From contig NZ_WRXN01000006.1 of assembly GCF_009758205.1 (NCBI RefSeq), positions 434,001 through 498,000 of the forward strand: DNA of 64,000 bases, given 5' to 3'. Positions 49,234-58,286 of this stretch are shown here, one piece after another (the first letter of the stretch is position 1; every line of letters begins with the position of its first letter). This DNA is from Chitinophaga tropicalis. GTDB lineage: Bacteria; Bacteroidota; Bacteroidia; Chitinophagales; Chitinophagaceae. The translations under genes were made by a program, and so were the position numbers. Under the pieces are notes generated by a model. That model searched no databases. It worked only from the letters and a program-made list of their open reading frames with translations, and had not been told where the DNA came from.

Positions 49234-50910
49234 ATGAATAACAATAAATATCTGGTAATACTTTTTTGTACACTGCTATTGTCCGGTACAATTGCCTGCA
49301 AGAAAGAACTGAATGTAGGAAACCCGAACCTGCCTACTGTTGAAGGAAATGTAAACACAGAATCGGGCCTGGTAGCATTGTCTGTCGGCGCTGTATATGT
49401 TAACGGTTTCAAGAATGGCGATGACTGGCTGGGTAACAGTTATTTTTCGCTGCCTTATGGTTATAGCGAGTTGCTGGCAGACGTTGTCGGTGCCCAGGCA
49501 TCCAACCAGCTGATCAGTACTATCAGTATTCCTGAATATTATGTCCTGGACAACAATACCCAGGTGAATACCTCCCTTTCCAATATTTCCCAGTTACGGG
49601 CAAATAACACCCGCGCCCAGACAGGAGCAGGATATAACCCGCTCTATTACCAATGGCTCAACATGTATGCAATGAACAGCGCCTGCAATACGGTATTAAG
49701 CCTGATAGACAATATATCTTTCTCCGGCGATGCCACTACCAGGGCCAATACGATTAAGATCTGGTGTTACTGGTGGAAAGGATATGCTTACGCATCTATA
49801 GGTTCTATGTATTACTCCGGCCTGATCGTGAATGAGGCAGGAGGAAAAAGCAATCACTATGTAGTGAAAGACTCTGTACTGGCAGAGTCAAACAAATATT
49901 TTAACATGGCAGCCAGCCTCCTGCAAACAGGCATTTCAAGTACATCCGATTACCAGGCGGTGCTAACAGAACTGATCCCTTCGTTCTGCCAGGTAGGCAA
50001 CGGAGGCGTACTTACCACCGCTATGTGGATCAGGAACATTAATACCATGCTGGCCCGCAACTTGCTTGTTAACAAGCTGGCCCCGTTTGTGAACAAAAAC
50101 CCGAATGCTACTATTGTTAATTCCTCTACTACGCCAATGACAGCGGCCGACTGGAACACTGTGCTTACACTGGCAGGTAACGGTATCCAGAAAGGCGATT
50201 ATGTGTTTACCGGCAGAAGCGCCGCTGCCAACGGCTTTTTCACCGCTTCAGGAGGTACCGTAGCTTCGCTGACCACAGGAGTGAACACTTCCTCCACCTT
50301 CAGGCTGAGCGAACGGTTTGTACAGAATTTCGCAAGCAACGACAAACGCCTGTCTGCTAACTTTAATACTGCCACTACCTACCTCGATGATATCTCTTTT
50401 GGTACGCGTTACAGTATTATTGACGGCGGCGGCGGAGATGGCGTGTACATGTATGGCAGTAAAACAGTAGGAGCGTATGAGCTGTTTATTGCAGGCAGCT
50501 ACGAAGAGAACGCCCTGATGCTGGCAGAAGCTAATATCAGGCTGAATAATACAGATGCAGGCCTTGCCTATATAGATGCTGTGCGTGATTATATGGGCGC
50601 CGGAGTAACTGCCGTAGCCGGTACAGGGCTATCTGAAACAGAAGCTTTGAATGAACTTGTAAAAGAAAGAAGAGTAGCCCTGGTTTTCCGTGGTCTGTCT
50701 TTCTATGACAGCAGGAGATGGGGCTGGACATATGATGTTACCAATGGTGGAGGAAGCTATGGCAATACCTTCCTTACATCTGCCGGCACTGTAAATACCA
50801 ATGTGACCATTAATTACGACTTCCTTGATTACTGGGATGTTCCTGCTGATGAATCTGACCTGAACCCGCCGGGTGAAGGCAGCGCTGCAGTTAAGAACCC
50901 CAATTTCTAG
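49234..50910 (+). CDS. SusD/RagB-like surface lipoprotein
   Basis: The 558-residue protein starts with an SPII signal (MNNNKYLVILFCTLLLSGTIAC), lipobox GTIAC. The body has SusD helical pairs (YYQWLNMYAMNSACNTVLSLIDNI; WKGYAYASIGSMYYSGLI) and the late segment EENALMLAEANIRLNNTDAGLAYIDAVRDYMGAG with ELVKERRVALVFRGLSFYDSRRWG, a family hallmark. It ends NPPGEGSAAVKNPNF. It partners with the preceding SusC and is followed by a strong terminator. Confidence 0.92.
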   Translation: MNNNKYLVILFCTLLLSGTIACKKELNVGNPNLPTVEGNVNTESGLVALSVGAVYVNGFKNGDDWLGNSYFSLPYGYSELLADVVGAQASNQLISTISIPEYYVLDNNTQVNTSLSNISQLRANNTRAQTGAGYNPLYYQWLNMYAMNSACNTVLSLIDNISFSGDATTRANTIKIWCYWWKGYAYASIGSMYYSGLIVNEAGGKSNHYVVKDSVLAESNKYFNMAASLLQTGISSTSDYQAVLTELIPSFCQVGNGGVLTTAMWIRNINTMLARNLLVNKLAPFVNKNPNATIVNSSTTPMTAADWNTVLTLAGNGIQKGDYVFTGRSAAANGFFTASGGTVASLTTGVNTSSTFRLSERFVQNFASNDKRLSANFNTATTYLDDISFGTRYSIIDGGGGDGVYMYGSKTVGAYELFIAGSYEENALMLAEANIRLNNTDAGLAYIDAVRDYMGAGVTAVAGTGLSETEALNELVKERRVALVFRGLSFYDSRRWGWTYDVTNGGGSYGNTFLTSAGTVNTNVTINYDFLDYWDVPADESDLNPPGEGSAAVKNPNF

Positions 50911-50941
50911 GACTTCTTACAAAAGGGGGATTTTATGTATG

Positions 50942-50975
50942 GGCAGAGGGGGATATTCCCCTCTGCCTTTTTTTT
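50942..50975 (+). terminator. Intrinsic terminator of the third susCD operon
   Basis: GGCAGAGGGG (50942-50951) pairs with CCCCTCTGCC (50958-50967) around GATATT, followed directly by eight Ts. A textbook rho-independent terminator. Confidence 0.96.
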
Positions 50976-50978
50976 AAG

Positions 50979-50986
50979 TACCTTTG
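50979..50986 (+). promoter_or_regulatory. Bacteroidota -7 promoter box for the PhnA-like gene
   Basis: TACCTTTG matches TAnnTTTG exactly, 25 bp before the ATG at 51012 and just after the terminator. No clear -33 TTTG was seen, since the upstream sequence is the terminator T-run. Confidence 0.65.
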
Positions 50987-51011
50987 CAGCCTTCATTAAT
51001 AAAGGATAAAC

Positions 51012-51590
51012 ATGAAACTGGAAGAACAACTGTTGAAAAGAAGTGAGCACAAATGTGAATTATGCGGGGCTGAATCTGCATTAAAGCTGTATGAAGTACC
51101 TCCTCAATCCGGCAGCGATGCGGATAACTGTATTATGATCTGCAACAAGTGCCTTGCACAGATAGAGAAGAAGGAAGAACTGGACAGCGCTCACTGGAAC
51201 TGTTTAACTACCAGCATGTGGAGTGAAGTACCTGGTGTTCAGGTCGTATCCTGGCGTATGCTGAACCGCCTGAGAAATGAGAGCTGGGCGGCAGACAGCC
51301 TGGACATGATGTACCTGGACGATGAAAAGCTGGCTTGGGCAAAAGCCACCGGCGATCATGAGAACGATGCTACCGTAGACCTTCACCGGGATTGCAACGG
51401 AGCCGTGCTGCAAAGCGGAGACGCAGTTGTGCTGATCAAATCGCTCGATGTGAAAGGTTCCACACTGAATGCAAAAATGGGAACAGTTGTAAAGAATATA
51501 CGCCTTGTGGAAGATAATACAGAACAGATAGAAGGAAAGATAGAGGGACAGGTAATTGTGATCCTCACAAAATATGTAAGGAAGCAGTAA
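51012..51590 (+). CDS. PhnA/YjdM-family zinc-ribbon protein
   Basis: The 192-residue protein has an N-terminal zinc ribbon (CELCG near residue 16 and CNKCL near 44), a central helical insertion, and the C-terminal YjdM domain (DCNGAVLQSGDAVVLIKSLDVKGSTLNAKMGTVVKNIRLV, then IEGKIEGQVIVILTKYVRKQ). E. coli YjdM (about 111 residues) has the same two ends without the insert. The protein was historically linked to phosphonate use, but the role is not settled. It is monocistronic with its own -7 box. Confidence 0.9.
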   Translation: MKLEEQLLKRSEHKCELCGAESALKLYEVPPQSGSDADNCIMICNKCLAQIEKKEELDSAHWNCLTTSMWSEVPGVQVVSWRMLNRLRNESWAADSLDMMYLDDEKLAWAKATGDHENDATVDLHRDCNGAVLQSGDAVVLIKSLDVKGSTLNAKMGTVVKNIRLVEDNTEQIEGKIEGQVIVILTKYVRKQ

Positions 51591-51593
51591 GGC

Positions 51594-52586
51594 TTACAGG
51601 TGTTTCTTTAACATTCCCGGCGGACAGCCGAATTTTTTTCTGAAGGCGCTGCTGAAGTGCTGCACAGACGAAAATCCCAGTTCATCGGCAACGTTCTTGA
51701 TCGGAATACCTGATAATAATTGTTCTCTTGCGTTGTCCAGCCTGGCATTGTTCAGATAACCAAATACTGTGGTGTTGAACAGTTCTTTAAAACCGCGTTT
51801 CAGTTTAAAGCTGTTGGTGCCGGAAATAACAGACAGTTCATCGATAGTAGGAGGAGTGCTCAGGTTGGACAATAAATAATCCCTGGCATAGATAATACGT
51901 TCTTTATCACCTGCCGATCTTAACACAGACCGCGTTTCAACCTGCGCAAACGCATCTGCCTGCAGAGACAGCAACTCCATACATTTAGACTGCAGGTAAA
52001 GCAATTTCAGCCCGCCCTTATAATTACAGTTCATAATGTCCCTGATACATTGCAGCATAGGGATAGTTGCAGTGCGGTTTTCCACCGCAATACTACCATC
52101 CTTCCTTTTACTTACATTCTCCAGGAAGTGTTCCATTGCAGAATTGAGGTCCTTTGCCAGTTCAATGAAATAAGGGGTAGCAAAATGAACTTCAAAGAAG
52201 GTATGCGGCACTTCACAATTATAGGTAGCGTCCCCCTCCAGCTCTGTTACATAAGTGATGTTATGTTCATTAGCCCTGAACTGAAATGTATCGCCGGTCA
52301 GCCTGTTATATACCGTTCCGCCTCCCTGTAAGGAAAAATGCAGTTCTACCGTATCCGGCATATCGAAATTGAGCATGCGGAAGTGCTGCTGACGCAGGTG
52401 CATATCGCCGTACACAATAAAGATATTCTGGAAGAATAATTGCACCATTTCCATATCGCCTGTACCCCAGCTGAATTTCTCGCGTCTTTCTGTTACCAGT
52501 GGGGTAGCAGACGTTAACATCTGAAGAGCGCTATGCTCGCTCACCAGTTGCCATTGGCCTTTATTATCGCCTATCATCACTCCCAT
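51594..52586 (-). CDS. AraC-family transcriptional regulator (PchR-like)
   Basis: The 330-residue protein has an N-terminal ligand domain (about 1-220) and a C-terminal double HTH (DYLLSNLSTPPTIDELSVISGTNSFKLKRGFKELFNTTVFGYLNNARLDNAREQLL; then IKNVADELGFSSVQHFSSAFRKKFGCPPG). The second HTH consensus is very well kept. The overall form resembles PchR-type iron/siderophore regulators, and the divergent genes are siderophore-like ABC exporters. A 21-bp-spaced direct repeat lies between. Met4 at 52577 is an alternative start. Confidence 0.88.
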   Translation of the reverse strand: MGVMIGDNKGQWQLVSEHSALQMLTSATPLVTERREKFSWGTGDMEMVQLFFQNIFIVYGDMHLRQQHFRMLNFDMPDTVELHFSLQGGGTVYNRLTGDTFQFRANEHNITYVTELEGDATYNCEVPHTFFEVHFATPYFIELAKDLNSAMEHFLENVSKRKDGSIAVENRTATIPMLQCIRDIMNCNYKGGLKLLYLQSKCMELLSLQADAFAQVETRSVLRSAGDKERIIYARDYLLSNLSTPPTIDELSVISGTNSFKLKRGFKELFNTTVFGYLNNARLDNAREQLLSGIPIKNVADELGFSSVQHFSSAFRKKFGCPPGMLKKHL

Positions 52587-52590
52587 AAAG

Positions 52591-52620
52591 AATCCCGATT
52601 ATGTCAATTTAAATCCCGAT
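52591..52620 (+). promoter_or_regulatory. Direct-repeat site for the AraC regulator
   Basis: AATCCCGAT occurs at 52591-52599 and 52612-52620, exactly 21 bp apart, two helical turns. AraC-type activators typically bind such tandem half-sites. The site is between araC and the ABC operon, about 60 bp before the ABC start codon. Confidence 0.65.
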
Positions 52621-52681
52621 AGTATAAAAACTGCCCGGAAGGCAAGTTGCAATTTTGCTTTAACAAATATATCACTTAGAA

Positions 52682-54436
52682 ATGAGCACAGAAAAAGGAA
52701 CAAAAAAATCGGGTGTGGCCCGTCTGCTGCAGATAGCGGGCAGCCGTAAACGGCTTCTGGTACTCTCTGGTATACTGGCAGTAGTGCACGCACTACTAGC
52801 GTTGACGCCCTACCTGCTGATCTATGCTATTATCAGGTCCTTACTGGGCCCCGGGCCGGATATGGCGCTTATTCGTTACTATATTGTCTGGGCAATTGCT
52901 TGTGTAACAGGTGCTTATATGCTGCTGTATGCTTCCGGAATGGCTTCTCATGTAGCAGCATTCAATATTCTTTATGAGCTGCGAAAGCAAATGGCCGATA
53001 AGCTTGGTAAGTTGCCGCTGGGATTTATTAACAGGAATAATTCAGGCGTTCTGAAAAAAATACTGGCAGACGATATTGAGCGTATTGAAAACTTTATTGC
53101 CCATACCATCCCGGACTTTGTAAAATGTGCTGCCATGCCCCTGATCACATTGGGATATCTTTTTACCGTTGACTGGCGGCTGGCACTGGCAAGCTGTGTG
53201 CCCATCATACTGGTGGCAGTATCTGTACCGCTAATGTTCAATAAGAAAAAAATGGCCATGCTCACAGATTATCACAATTCCCTGGAACATATGAATGCGG
53301 TTGTGGTGGAATACATAAGAGCTATGCCGGTGGTCAGGATATTCGGTCATACAGGAGAAAGTTTTGACCGCTACAGCAATGCAGTATTTCATTTCAGGAA
53401 GATGGTAGACGCTTTCATACGCCGTACTTCTGTGGCATACGGTGTATTTAGCAGCTTTGTAAGTAATGCCACCTTGCCGGTACTGGCAGTAGGTCTGTAT
53501 TTTTATTTCCGCAATGGTCTTGAACTACCTGTACTCTTTCTTTTCCTTATCCTGGGAGTAGGTTATATCCGTCCGTTGTTTGCCCTGCACAACCTGGGAG
53601 CCCAGCTGTCTGTGATCAATCACGGCGTAAAACGGTTGGATGAGATACTGTTTGAACATGAACAGGAAACAGGAGGGAATGAGCGGTTGCCAGACGATTT
53701 CAGTATCAGGTTTGATAATGTCTCCTTCAGTTATGAAGGGAAAAGGGAGGCGCTTAGCCATGTCAGCTTTAAGGTACTGCAGGGTACAGTAACAGCGCTG
53801 GTAGGCCCTTCAGGAGCAGGAAAATCTACCGTCGGACAGCTGATTGCCCGCTTCTGGGACGTGAAGGAAGGACGTATCCTGATAGGAGGGACGGATATAC
53901 GGCAGATATCCCCTGAAAGGCTGATGGCAGATGTTTCCTTCGTATTCCAGGACAGCTTTATGTTTGGCCAGAGCATATATGAGAACGTACGCATGGGCAT
54001 GGATAAAACAGAAGAAGAGATCATTGCTGCAGCAAAAGCGGCCCGCTGCCATGATTTTATTGCAGCTCTTCCTCATGGGTACCAGACCCGCTGGGGCAGC
54101 AGGGGCGTTCACCTGAGCGGAGGAGAACAACAACGCATACAACTTGCCCGGGCCATTCTTAAGGATGCACCTATCCTGGTACTGGACGAAGCCACCGCTT
54201 TTAGTGATCCTGAAAATGAATACCTGATCCGGCAGGCTTTCAGTAAACTTATAGAAAATAAGACCGTTATCGTTATTGCTCACAGGCTGAGCACCATTGT
54301 AGATAGTGACCAGATCATTGTAATAGACAAAGGTACTGTAGCCGATATCGGAGAACATGCAGAACTGCTGGACAATTGTGAAGTATACCGGCAGCTGTGG
54401 CATGCACATATCCGCGCAAAAGAATTTACTATTTAA
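52682..54436 (+). CDS. Half-size ABC exporter, first subunit (YbtP/IrtA-like)
   Basis: The 584-residue protein has an N-terminal six-helix transmembrane domain and a C-terminal ATPase: Walker A GPSGAGKST, Q-loop VFQDSFMF, signature LSGGEQQR, Walker B ILVLDEAT, H-loop IVIAHRL. The TMD start and its pairing with a second half-transporter of the same length resemble Yersinia YbtP/YbtQ and mycobacterial IrtAB. These import or process siderophores, though most half-size ABC exporters move drugs or lipids. The PchR-like regulator next door favours iron. Confidence 0.85.
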   Translation: MSTEKGTKKSGVARLLQIAGSRKRLLVLSGILAVVHALLALTPYLLIYAIIRSLLGPGPDMALIRYYIVWAIACVTGAYMLLYASGMASHVAAFNILYELRKQMADKLGKLPLGFINRNNSGVLKKILADDIERIENFIAHTIPDFVKCAAMPLITLGYLFTVDWRLALASCVPIILVAVSVPLMFNKKKMAMLTDYHNSLEHMNAVVVEYIRAMPVVRIFGHTGESFDRYSNAVFHFRKMVDAFIRRTSVAYGVFSSFVSNATLPVLAVGLYFYFRNGLELPVLFLFLILGVGYIRPLFALHNLGAQLSVINHGVKRLDEILFEHEQETGGNERLPDDFSIRFDNVSFSYEGKREALSHVSFKVLQGTVTALVGPSGAGKSTVGQLIARFWDVKEGRILIGGTDIRQISPERLMADVSFVFQDSFMFGQSIYENVRMGMDKTEEEIIAAAKAARCHDFIAALPHGYQTRWGSRGVHLSGGEQQRIQLARAILKDAPILVLDEATAFSDPENEYLIRQAFSKLIENKTVIVIAHRLSTIVDSDQIIVIDKGTVADIGEHAELLDNCEVYRQLWHAHIRAKEFTI

Positions 54437-54448
54437 CCAGGAAAGAAA

Positions 54449-56203
54449 ATGATCAGAAACATCTTTTATATATTCCGTCTGGCGCCGGGCATTGTTTGTA
54501 AAAGCTTCCTGCTGGAGCTGTTACTCAGCCTGTTTGTGGCCGTTCCAACCGGCAGCCTTTTACTCATTGTCCGGGAGCTGTTCTCTGCACAGGTGAATGA
54601 ACATCGTTTATGGGCCTATGTTATTATCATAGCAGTGCTGCTGGTAGTACAGCTGTTGTTTTCCGGCACTACATACGTTACCAGTAACAGGATGACATAT
54701 ACACTTTCCACGCATCTCAGGATGAAGCTGGGAAAGCACCTGCAAAAGCTCTCCATGGGAGCCTATAAACAACGGGATCCGGCAGATCTGGCTTCGGTAG
54801 CGCTGCAGGACGTAGCTAATTTTGAGCTCATCTTTGTACATACTATCGGCAATATTATCAGCACCATCTTTTCCACCATCATCATCTCAGTGTTTCTGTT
54901 TGTTACAGACTGGCGCCTGGGACTGATATTGCTGGTTGGTCTGCCCCTCAGCTGGGTGGTGGTGAAGATATCCGGGAAGTTCCTGCTCAAAGAAGGTGCA
55001 GAACATATACGGGCACGTAATGAAACAGGTGCCAGGTTCCTGGAATACGTACAGGGCATCCGGCATATCAAATCATATGGTCTTACCGGCAAGCGGTTTA
55101 CTGTGCTTGAAAAGGCTTTTAATGATTTCCGGAAGGCCAGTATCCGCACAGAAGCTATTCCTGGGCCCTTTGTCCTCACAGCAGCCGTAATATTTGAACT
55201 ATGTTTTCTGTGGATGGCGTATACAGGCATCACTTACTTTACCGGCGGCACACTGACAGTAGCGGCACTTATAACTTTCCTCATCCTGGGATATCGTTTG
55301 TACGAACCGCTGAAGCTGGCGCTGGTAGATTATACTATACTCCGGTATATGAATATCAGCCTGGCCCGCATAGTGGATTTGCTGAATACTCCACCGCAGT
55401 TGTCCGGCACAGCTGGTACTCCCCGCCAATATGACCTGCAGTTTGACAATGTACATTTCTCCTATATAGAAGGGAAAAAAGTGCTGGACGGCGTATCGTT
55501 CCATATACCGGAAAAAAGTATGCTGGCGCTGGTAGGCCCTTCCGGCTCGGGAAAAACCACCATCACCTCCCTGCTGGCACGCTTTCATGACGTGCAGGGC
55601 GGCTCAGTAAAAATTGGAGGTACAGATGTCAGGAATATGCAGCCTGAGCAGGTATATAGTCTTATCAGCGAAGTGTTCCAGGAAGTATACCTGTTTGACG
55701 ATACCATTTATAACAACATCCGTTTTGGCCGTATGGACGCTACAGAAGAAGAAATACTGGACGCAGCAGAAAAGGCGCAGGTGCTTGATTTTGCCTGGGA
55801 AATGCCGGGTGGGCTGCAAAGCAGGGTAGGAGAGGGTGGTAACATGCTTTCCGGCGGACAAAAACAGCGGGTCAGTATAGCCAGGGCGCTGTTGAAAAAT
55901 GCGCCGGTAATATTACTGGATGAAGCAACAGCTTCTCTCGACCCTGAGAACGAGATCTATATACAGAAAGCTATACAGGAACTGGTAAAAGAGAAAACAG
56001 TTGTAGTAGTGGCGCATAAGCTGGCTACTATCAGGAATGCTGATGCCATCCTCGTGCTGAATGAAGGGAAAGTGGAGCAATGGGGACGGCACGAAGAGCT
56101 GGTAAATTGCCCGGGGCTGTATAAGCGCTTATGGGATATACAGCAGTTAGCCGGGGGCTGGAAAGTAGAGGAAAGAACGCTCTCAGGCAGTATGTCCGTT
56201 TGA
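54449..56203 (+). CDS. Half-size ABC exporter, second subunit (YbtQ/IrtB-like)
   Basis: The 584-residue protein starts 12 bp after the first subunit. It has six TM helices and an ATPase with Walker A GPSGSGKTT, Q-loop VFQEVYLF, signature LSGGQKQR, Walker B VILLDEAT and H-loop VVVAHKL. Both ATP sites therefore look intact in the heterodimer. It probably forms an inner-membrane transporter with the upstream protein. The pairing is typical of YbtPQ-like systems. Confidence 0.85.
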   Translation: MIRNIFYIFRLAPGIVCKSFLLELLLSLFVAVPTGSLLLIVRELFSAQVNEHRLWAYVIIIAVLLVVQLLFSGTTYVTSNRMTYTLSTHLRMKLGKHLQKLSMGAYKQRDPADLASVALQDVANFELIFVHTIGNIISTIFSTIIISVFLFVTDWRLGLILLVGLPLSWVVVKISGKFLLKEGAEHIRARNETGARFLEYVQGIRHIKSYGLTGKRFTVLEKAFNDFRKASIRTEAIPGPFVLTAAVIFELCFLWMAYTGITYFTGGTLTVAALITFLILGYRLYEPLKLALVDYTILRYMNISLARIVDLLNTPPQLSGTAGTPRQYDLQFDNVHFSYIEGKKVLDGVSFHIPEKSMLALVGPSGSGKTTITSLLARFHDVQGGSVKIGGTDVRNMQPEQVYSLISEVFQEVYLFDDTIYNNIRFGRMDATEEEILDAAEKAQVLDFAWEMPGGLQSRVGEGGNMLSGGQKQRVSIARALLKNAPVILLDEATASLDPENEIYIQKAIQELVKEKTVVVVAHKLATIRNADAILVLNEGKVEQWGRHEELVNCPGLYKRLWDIQQLAGGWKVEERTLSGSMSV

Positions 56204-56210
56204 TTTTGTA

Positions 56211-56227
56211 GCTGGCCACAAGCCGGC
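56211..56227. repeat. Palindrome GCTGGC-CACAA-GCCGGC
   Basis: A near-perfect inverted repeat with one T-G wobble. It lies 7 bp after the ABC operon stop, followed by a hairpin, the same two-hairpin arrangement as at 39609-39674. Confidence 0.55.
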
Positions 56228-56240
56228 TTTACCTCTCTCA

Positions 56241-56277
56241 AATAACCAGGTTTCTCCAAAGACGAAACCCGGTTATT
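56241..56277. terminator. Terminator-like hairpin between convergent genes
   Basis: AATAACC-A-GGTTTC (56241-56254) pairs with GAAACC-C-GGTTATT (56264-56277), a 13-bp stem with one A/C mismatch and a 9-nt loop. It lies between the stops of the ABC gene and the SnoaL-ABM gene. Confidence 0.75.
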
Positions 56278-56299
56278 GAGGCCGGTATACTTCCTTCGT

Positions 56300-57097
56300 T
56301 TAATGTTCCTGCAATTCGGTATATAGCCCTCTATCGGCCGTAATGTTCAGACGTTTGAACATTTCGGCCGCATCAAAACCTTCCTTCTTATATTCAGCTT
56401 GTACAGCTTCCCTGGCTTTGTTGAAAGCATCCCTGCTAACCCACTGAGCCACTGTTACAAATACCAGGTTACCATCATTATCTGTATACTCATAGGCAGC
56501 ATCCTTTATAAACCCGGGTAGCTGTTTAATGAATTTTCTGTTGATGGTCACCCGCTCTCTGAATGCAGCCTGGGCCGCTGCCGGTACAAGGAACTTGTCA
56601 ATAAAACATACCTTATCCTTAAAAAGAGCAGATTCCATTTCCTGCCGGAAGCCCAGCCTGTCTGGTACTACTTCAGAATGGACGATCCTGCCGTTTTTCA
56701 ACAGGTAAGTGGTCGCTCCCCTGTTGGTTATCTGCTTGCCGGTGGCCGGAAACTCCTGGAACTGCCCCCTGTGAGTACCTCTCCATTCCCATTGCGCTAT
56801 TACCCTGTCATCTTCTGCGGTTAATGATATCACTTCCCAGCTGATGTCGGGAAAGCCCGCCAGCAGGGGAAGCACTGCTCCCTCAAAGCCTTTCGGTCCT
56901 TTAGCCCCGTTTACGCTGGTATATTCTTCAGAGACGATATCATTTAATACTGTCATATTCCTTTTGTTCAGTACTTCTTCGTACAACCTGTTTACAACTG
57001 TCTTATTCATTTTAATTGTTTTGTTTTCAGAGATGGGTTGTGCATGAGCTATGCTATTAACAAGCATAGACACCAGCAGCAGAAATGTGTTTTTCAT
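56300..57097 (-). CDS. Secreted SnoaL-like / ABM-domain fusion protein
   Basis: The 265-residue protein has a signal peptide (MKNTFLLLVSMLVNSIAHAQ). Its N-terminal half (about 30-155) is a SnoaL-like ester-cyclase domain (VVNRLYEEVLNKRNMTVLNDIVSEEYTS, then WEWRGTHRGQFQEFPATGKQI). The C-terminal half (about 160-255) resembles an antibiotic-biosynthesis-monooxygenase domain (CFIDKFLVPAAAQAAFRERVTINRKFIKQLPGFIKDAAYEY). The two folds are usually separate proteins. No catalytic residue set could be assigned, and export makes classic polyketide cyclisation unlikely. Confidence 0.75.
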   Translation of the reverse strand: MKNTFLLLVSMLVNSIAHAQPISENKTIKMNKTVVNRLYEEVLNKRNMTVLNDIVSEEYTSVNGAKGPKGFEGAVLPLLAGFPDISWEVISLTAEDDRVIAQWEWRGTHRGQFQEFPATGKQITNRGATTYLLKNGRIVHSEVVPDRLGFRQEMESALFKDKVCFIDKFLVPAAAQAAFRERVTINRKFIKQLPGFIKDAAYEYTDNDGNLVFVTVAQWVSRDAFNKAREAVQAEYKKEGFDAAEMFKRLNITADRGLYTELQEH

Positions 57098-57162
57098 TTA
57101 TTTGTTTTTACAAAGGTACCAGGGGCTGGAAAGGTAGAATTGTAAAAAATCATTGATTAGGG

Positions 57163-57573
57163 TTATTGTATGAAAACGTCATCTCTTGTCAGGTCATAGA
57201 ATAAATTCTGTAGCTGATGCAAGTGCAGCAATGGCCGGCCATAAGGCACCATACCAGAGGCAGAGGGGGCCAGCGGCTGAAATCCGTTGGCAGTGTGCCT
57301 GATGTAAATGCTGTTTGTACGGTTATATTTATAGGAATAGATATTAATATCTTCCCCGTATTCTTTGTCGCCCGGCAGAAATCCAAATTCCAGCAGATGC
57401 TCTGTTTCCAGTATACAGGGATGTACTTTATCAAAAGGAAGTTTGCTTTTGGGAAGGGTCGAGTTATAAACATGACCTGCCAGTATACCTTCTATGCGGA
57501 AGGTGGTTTCTATCATGTTATAATCGTAATACCATACGATGTTACCAATACGCACGTCTGTTTCTTCGATCAT
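57163..57573 (-). CDS. Small conserved protein of unknown function
   Basis: The 136-residue cytoplasmic protein has the form seen in a widespread small Bacteroidota family: R-I-G-N-I-V near the start, then PCILETEHLLEFGFL in the middle and a C-terminal LHLHQLQNLFYDLT helix. The conserved 'pi.l..e.L..fGF' segment is the recognisable part. Function is unknown. It is monocistronic, divergent from the ECF sigma gene. Confidence 0.7.
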   Translation of the reverse strand: MIEETDVRIGNIVWYYDYNMIETTFRIEGILAGHVYNSTLPKSKLPFDKVHPCILETEHLLEFGFLPGDKEYGEDINIYSYKYNRTNSIYIRHTANGFQPLAPSASGMVPYGRPLLHLHQLQNLFYDLTRDDVFIQ

Positions 57574-57674
57574 GGTATGATCCGGTTTAAATTCTTACCC
57601 TAAACTTAATGATAAGTTAACACAAAATTTACATTGTGCATCTACTTTAGCGCCCTTGAACAGGTAAAATAAAA

Positions 57675-58214
57675 ATGCGAATCAACACCACATATAGTGC
57701 GATGTATTTTGACCGGCTATTTAAGGAAACCTATCCCAATACGGTAGCCTACCTGGAAAAGATAAGCAATAATAAAGAACTGTCAAGAGACCTGGCCCAG
57801 GAAGCCTACCTGAAAGTATGGCAGAAGCTGGACCTGCTTCCTGAAACCCCTGAAGAAAAACAACGTTATATACTGATCATAGCCCGCAACTGTTTCCTTG
57901 ATCATCTTAAACTGGCTCTGAAAGAAAAGAAGCAACATGATGCCTATACAGTTGTTTACCTGGGCGCCAGCCAACCACAATCTGCCGCGCTTAACCAGAT
58001 GGAAGTAAAAGAACAGCAGCAGATCATAGATCACACCATTAATACTCACGAAGAAACAGCCCGCCGTTATTACCTGCTTAACAGGGAAGAAGGATTTACC
58101 TACAAAGAGATAGCCCTTATGGAAGGAGTATCTGAAAAAACAGTAGAACGTTATATAGGACGTGTACTCCGTTCCCTCCGCGCCAGCATTGCCAGCATAT
58201 TCTTTATCTGGTAA
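57675..58214 (+). CDS. ECF RNA polymerase sigma factor (FecI-like)
   Basis: The 179-residue protein has sigma region 2 (DLAQEAYLKVWQKLDLLPE...RYILIIARNCFLDHLK) and region 4 (REEGFTYKEIALMEGVSEKTVERYIGRVLRSLRASI), with a short linker and no region 3. The downstream FecR, STN-SusC and SusD form the expected signal chain: ligand binding outside frees this sigma factor, which transcribes the susCD genes. The start at 57675 lies 25 bp after an imperfect -7-like box (TACTTTAG, 57643-57650). Confidence 0.94.
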   Translation: MRINTTYSAMYFDRLFKETYPNTVAYLEKISNNKELSRDLAQEAYLKVWQKLDLLPETPEEKQRYILIIARNCFLDHLKLALKEKKQHDAYTVVYLGASQPQSAALNQMEVKEQQQIIDHTINTHEETARRYYLLNREEGFTYKEIALMEGVSEKTVERYIGRVLRSLRASIASIFFIW

Positions 58215-58286
58215 CAATTCCTTAACCTGCTTTCCTGACGGTAGCCATTCCGTTTTATTGTTCTTATAATAAACACTATCACCTAA

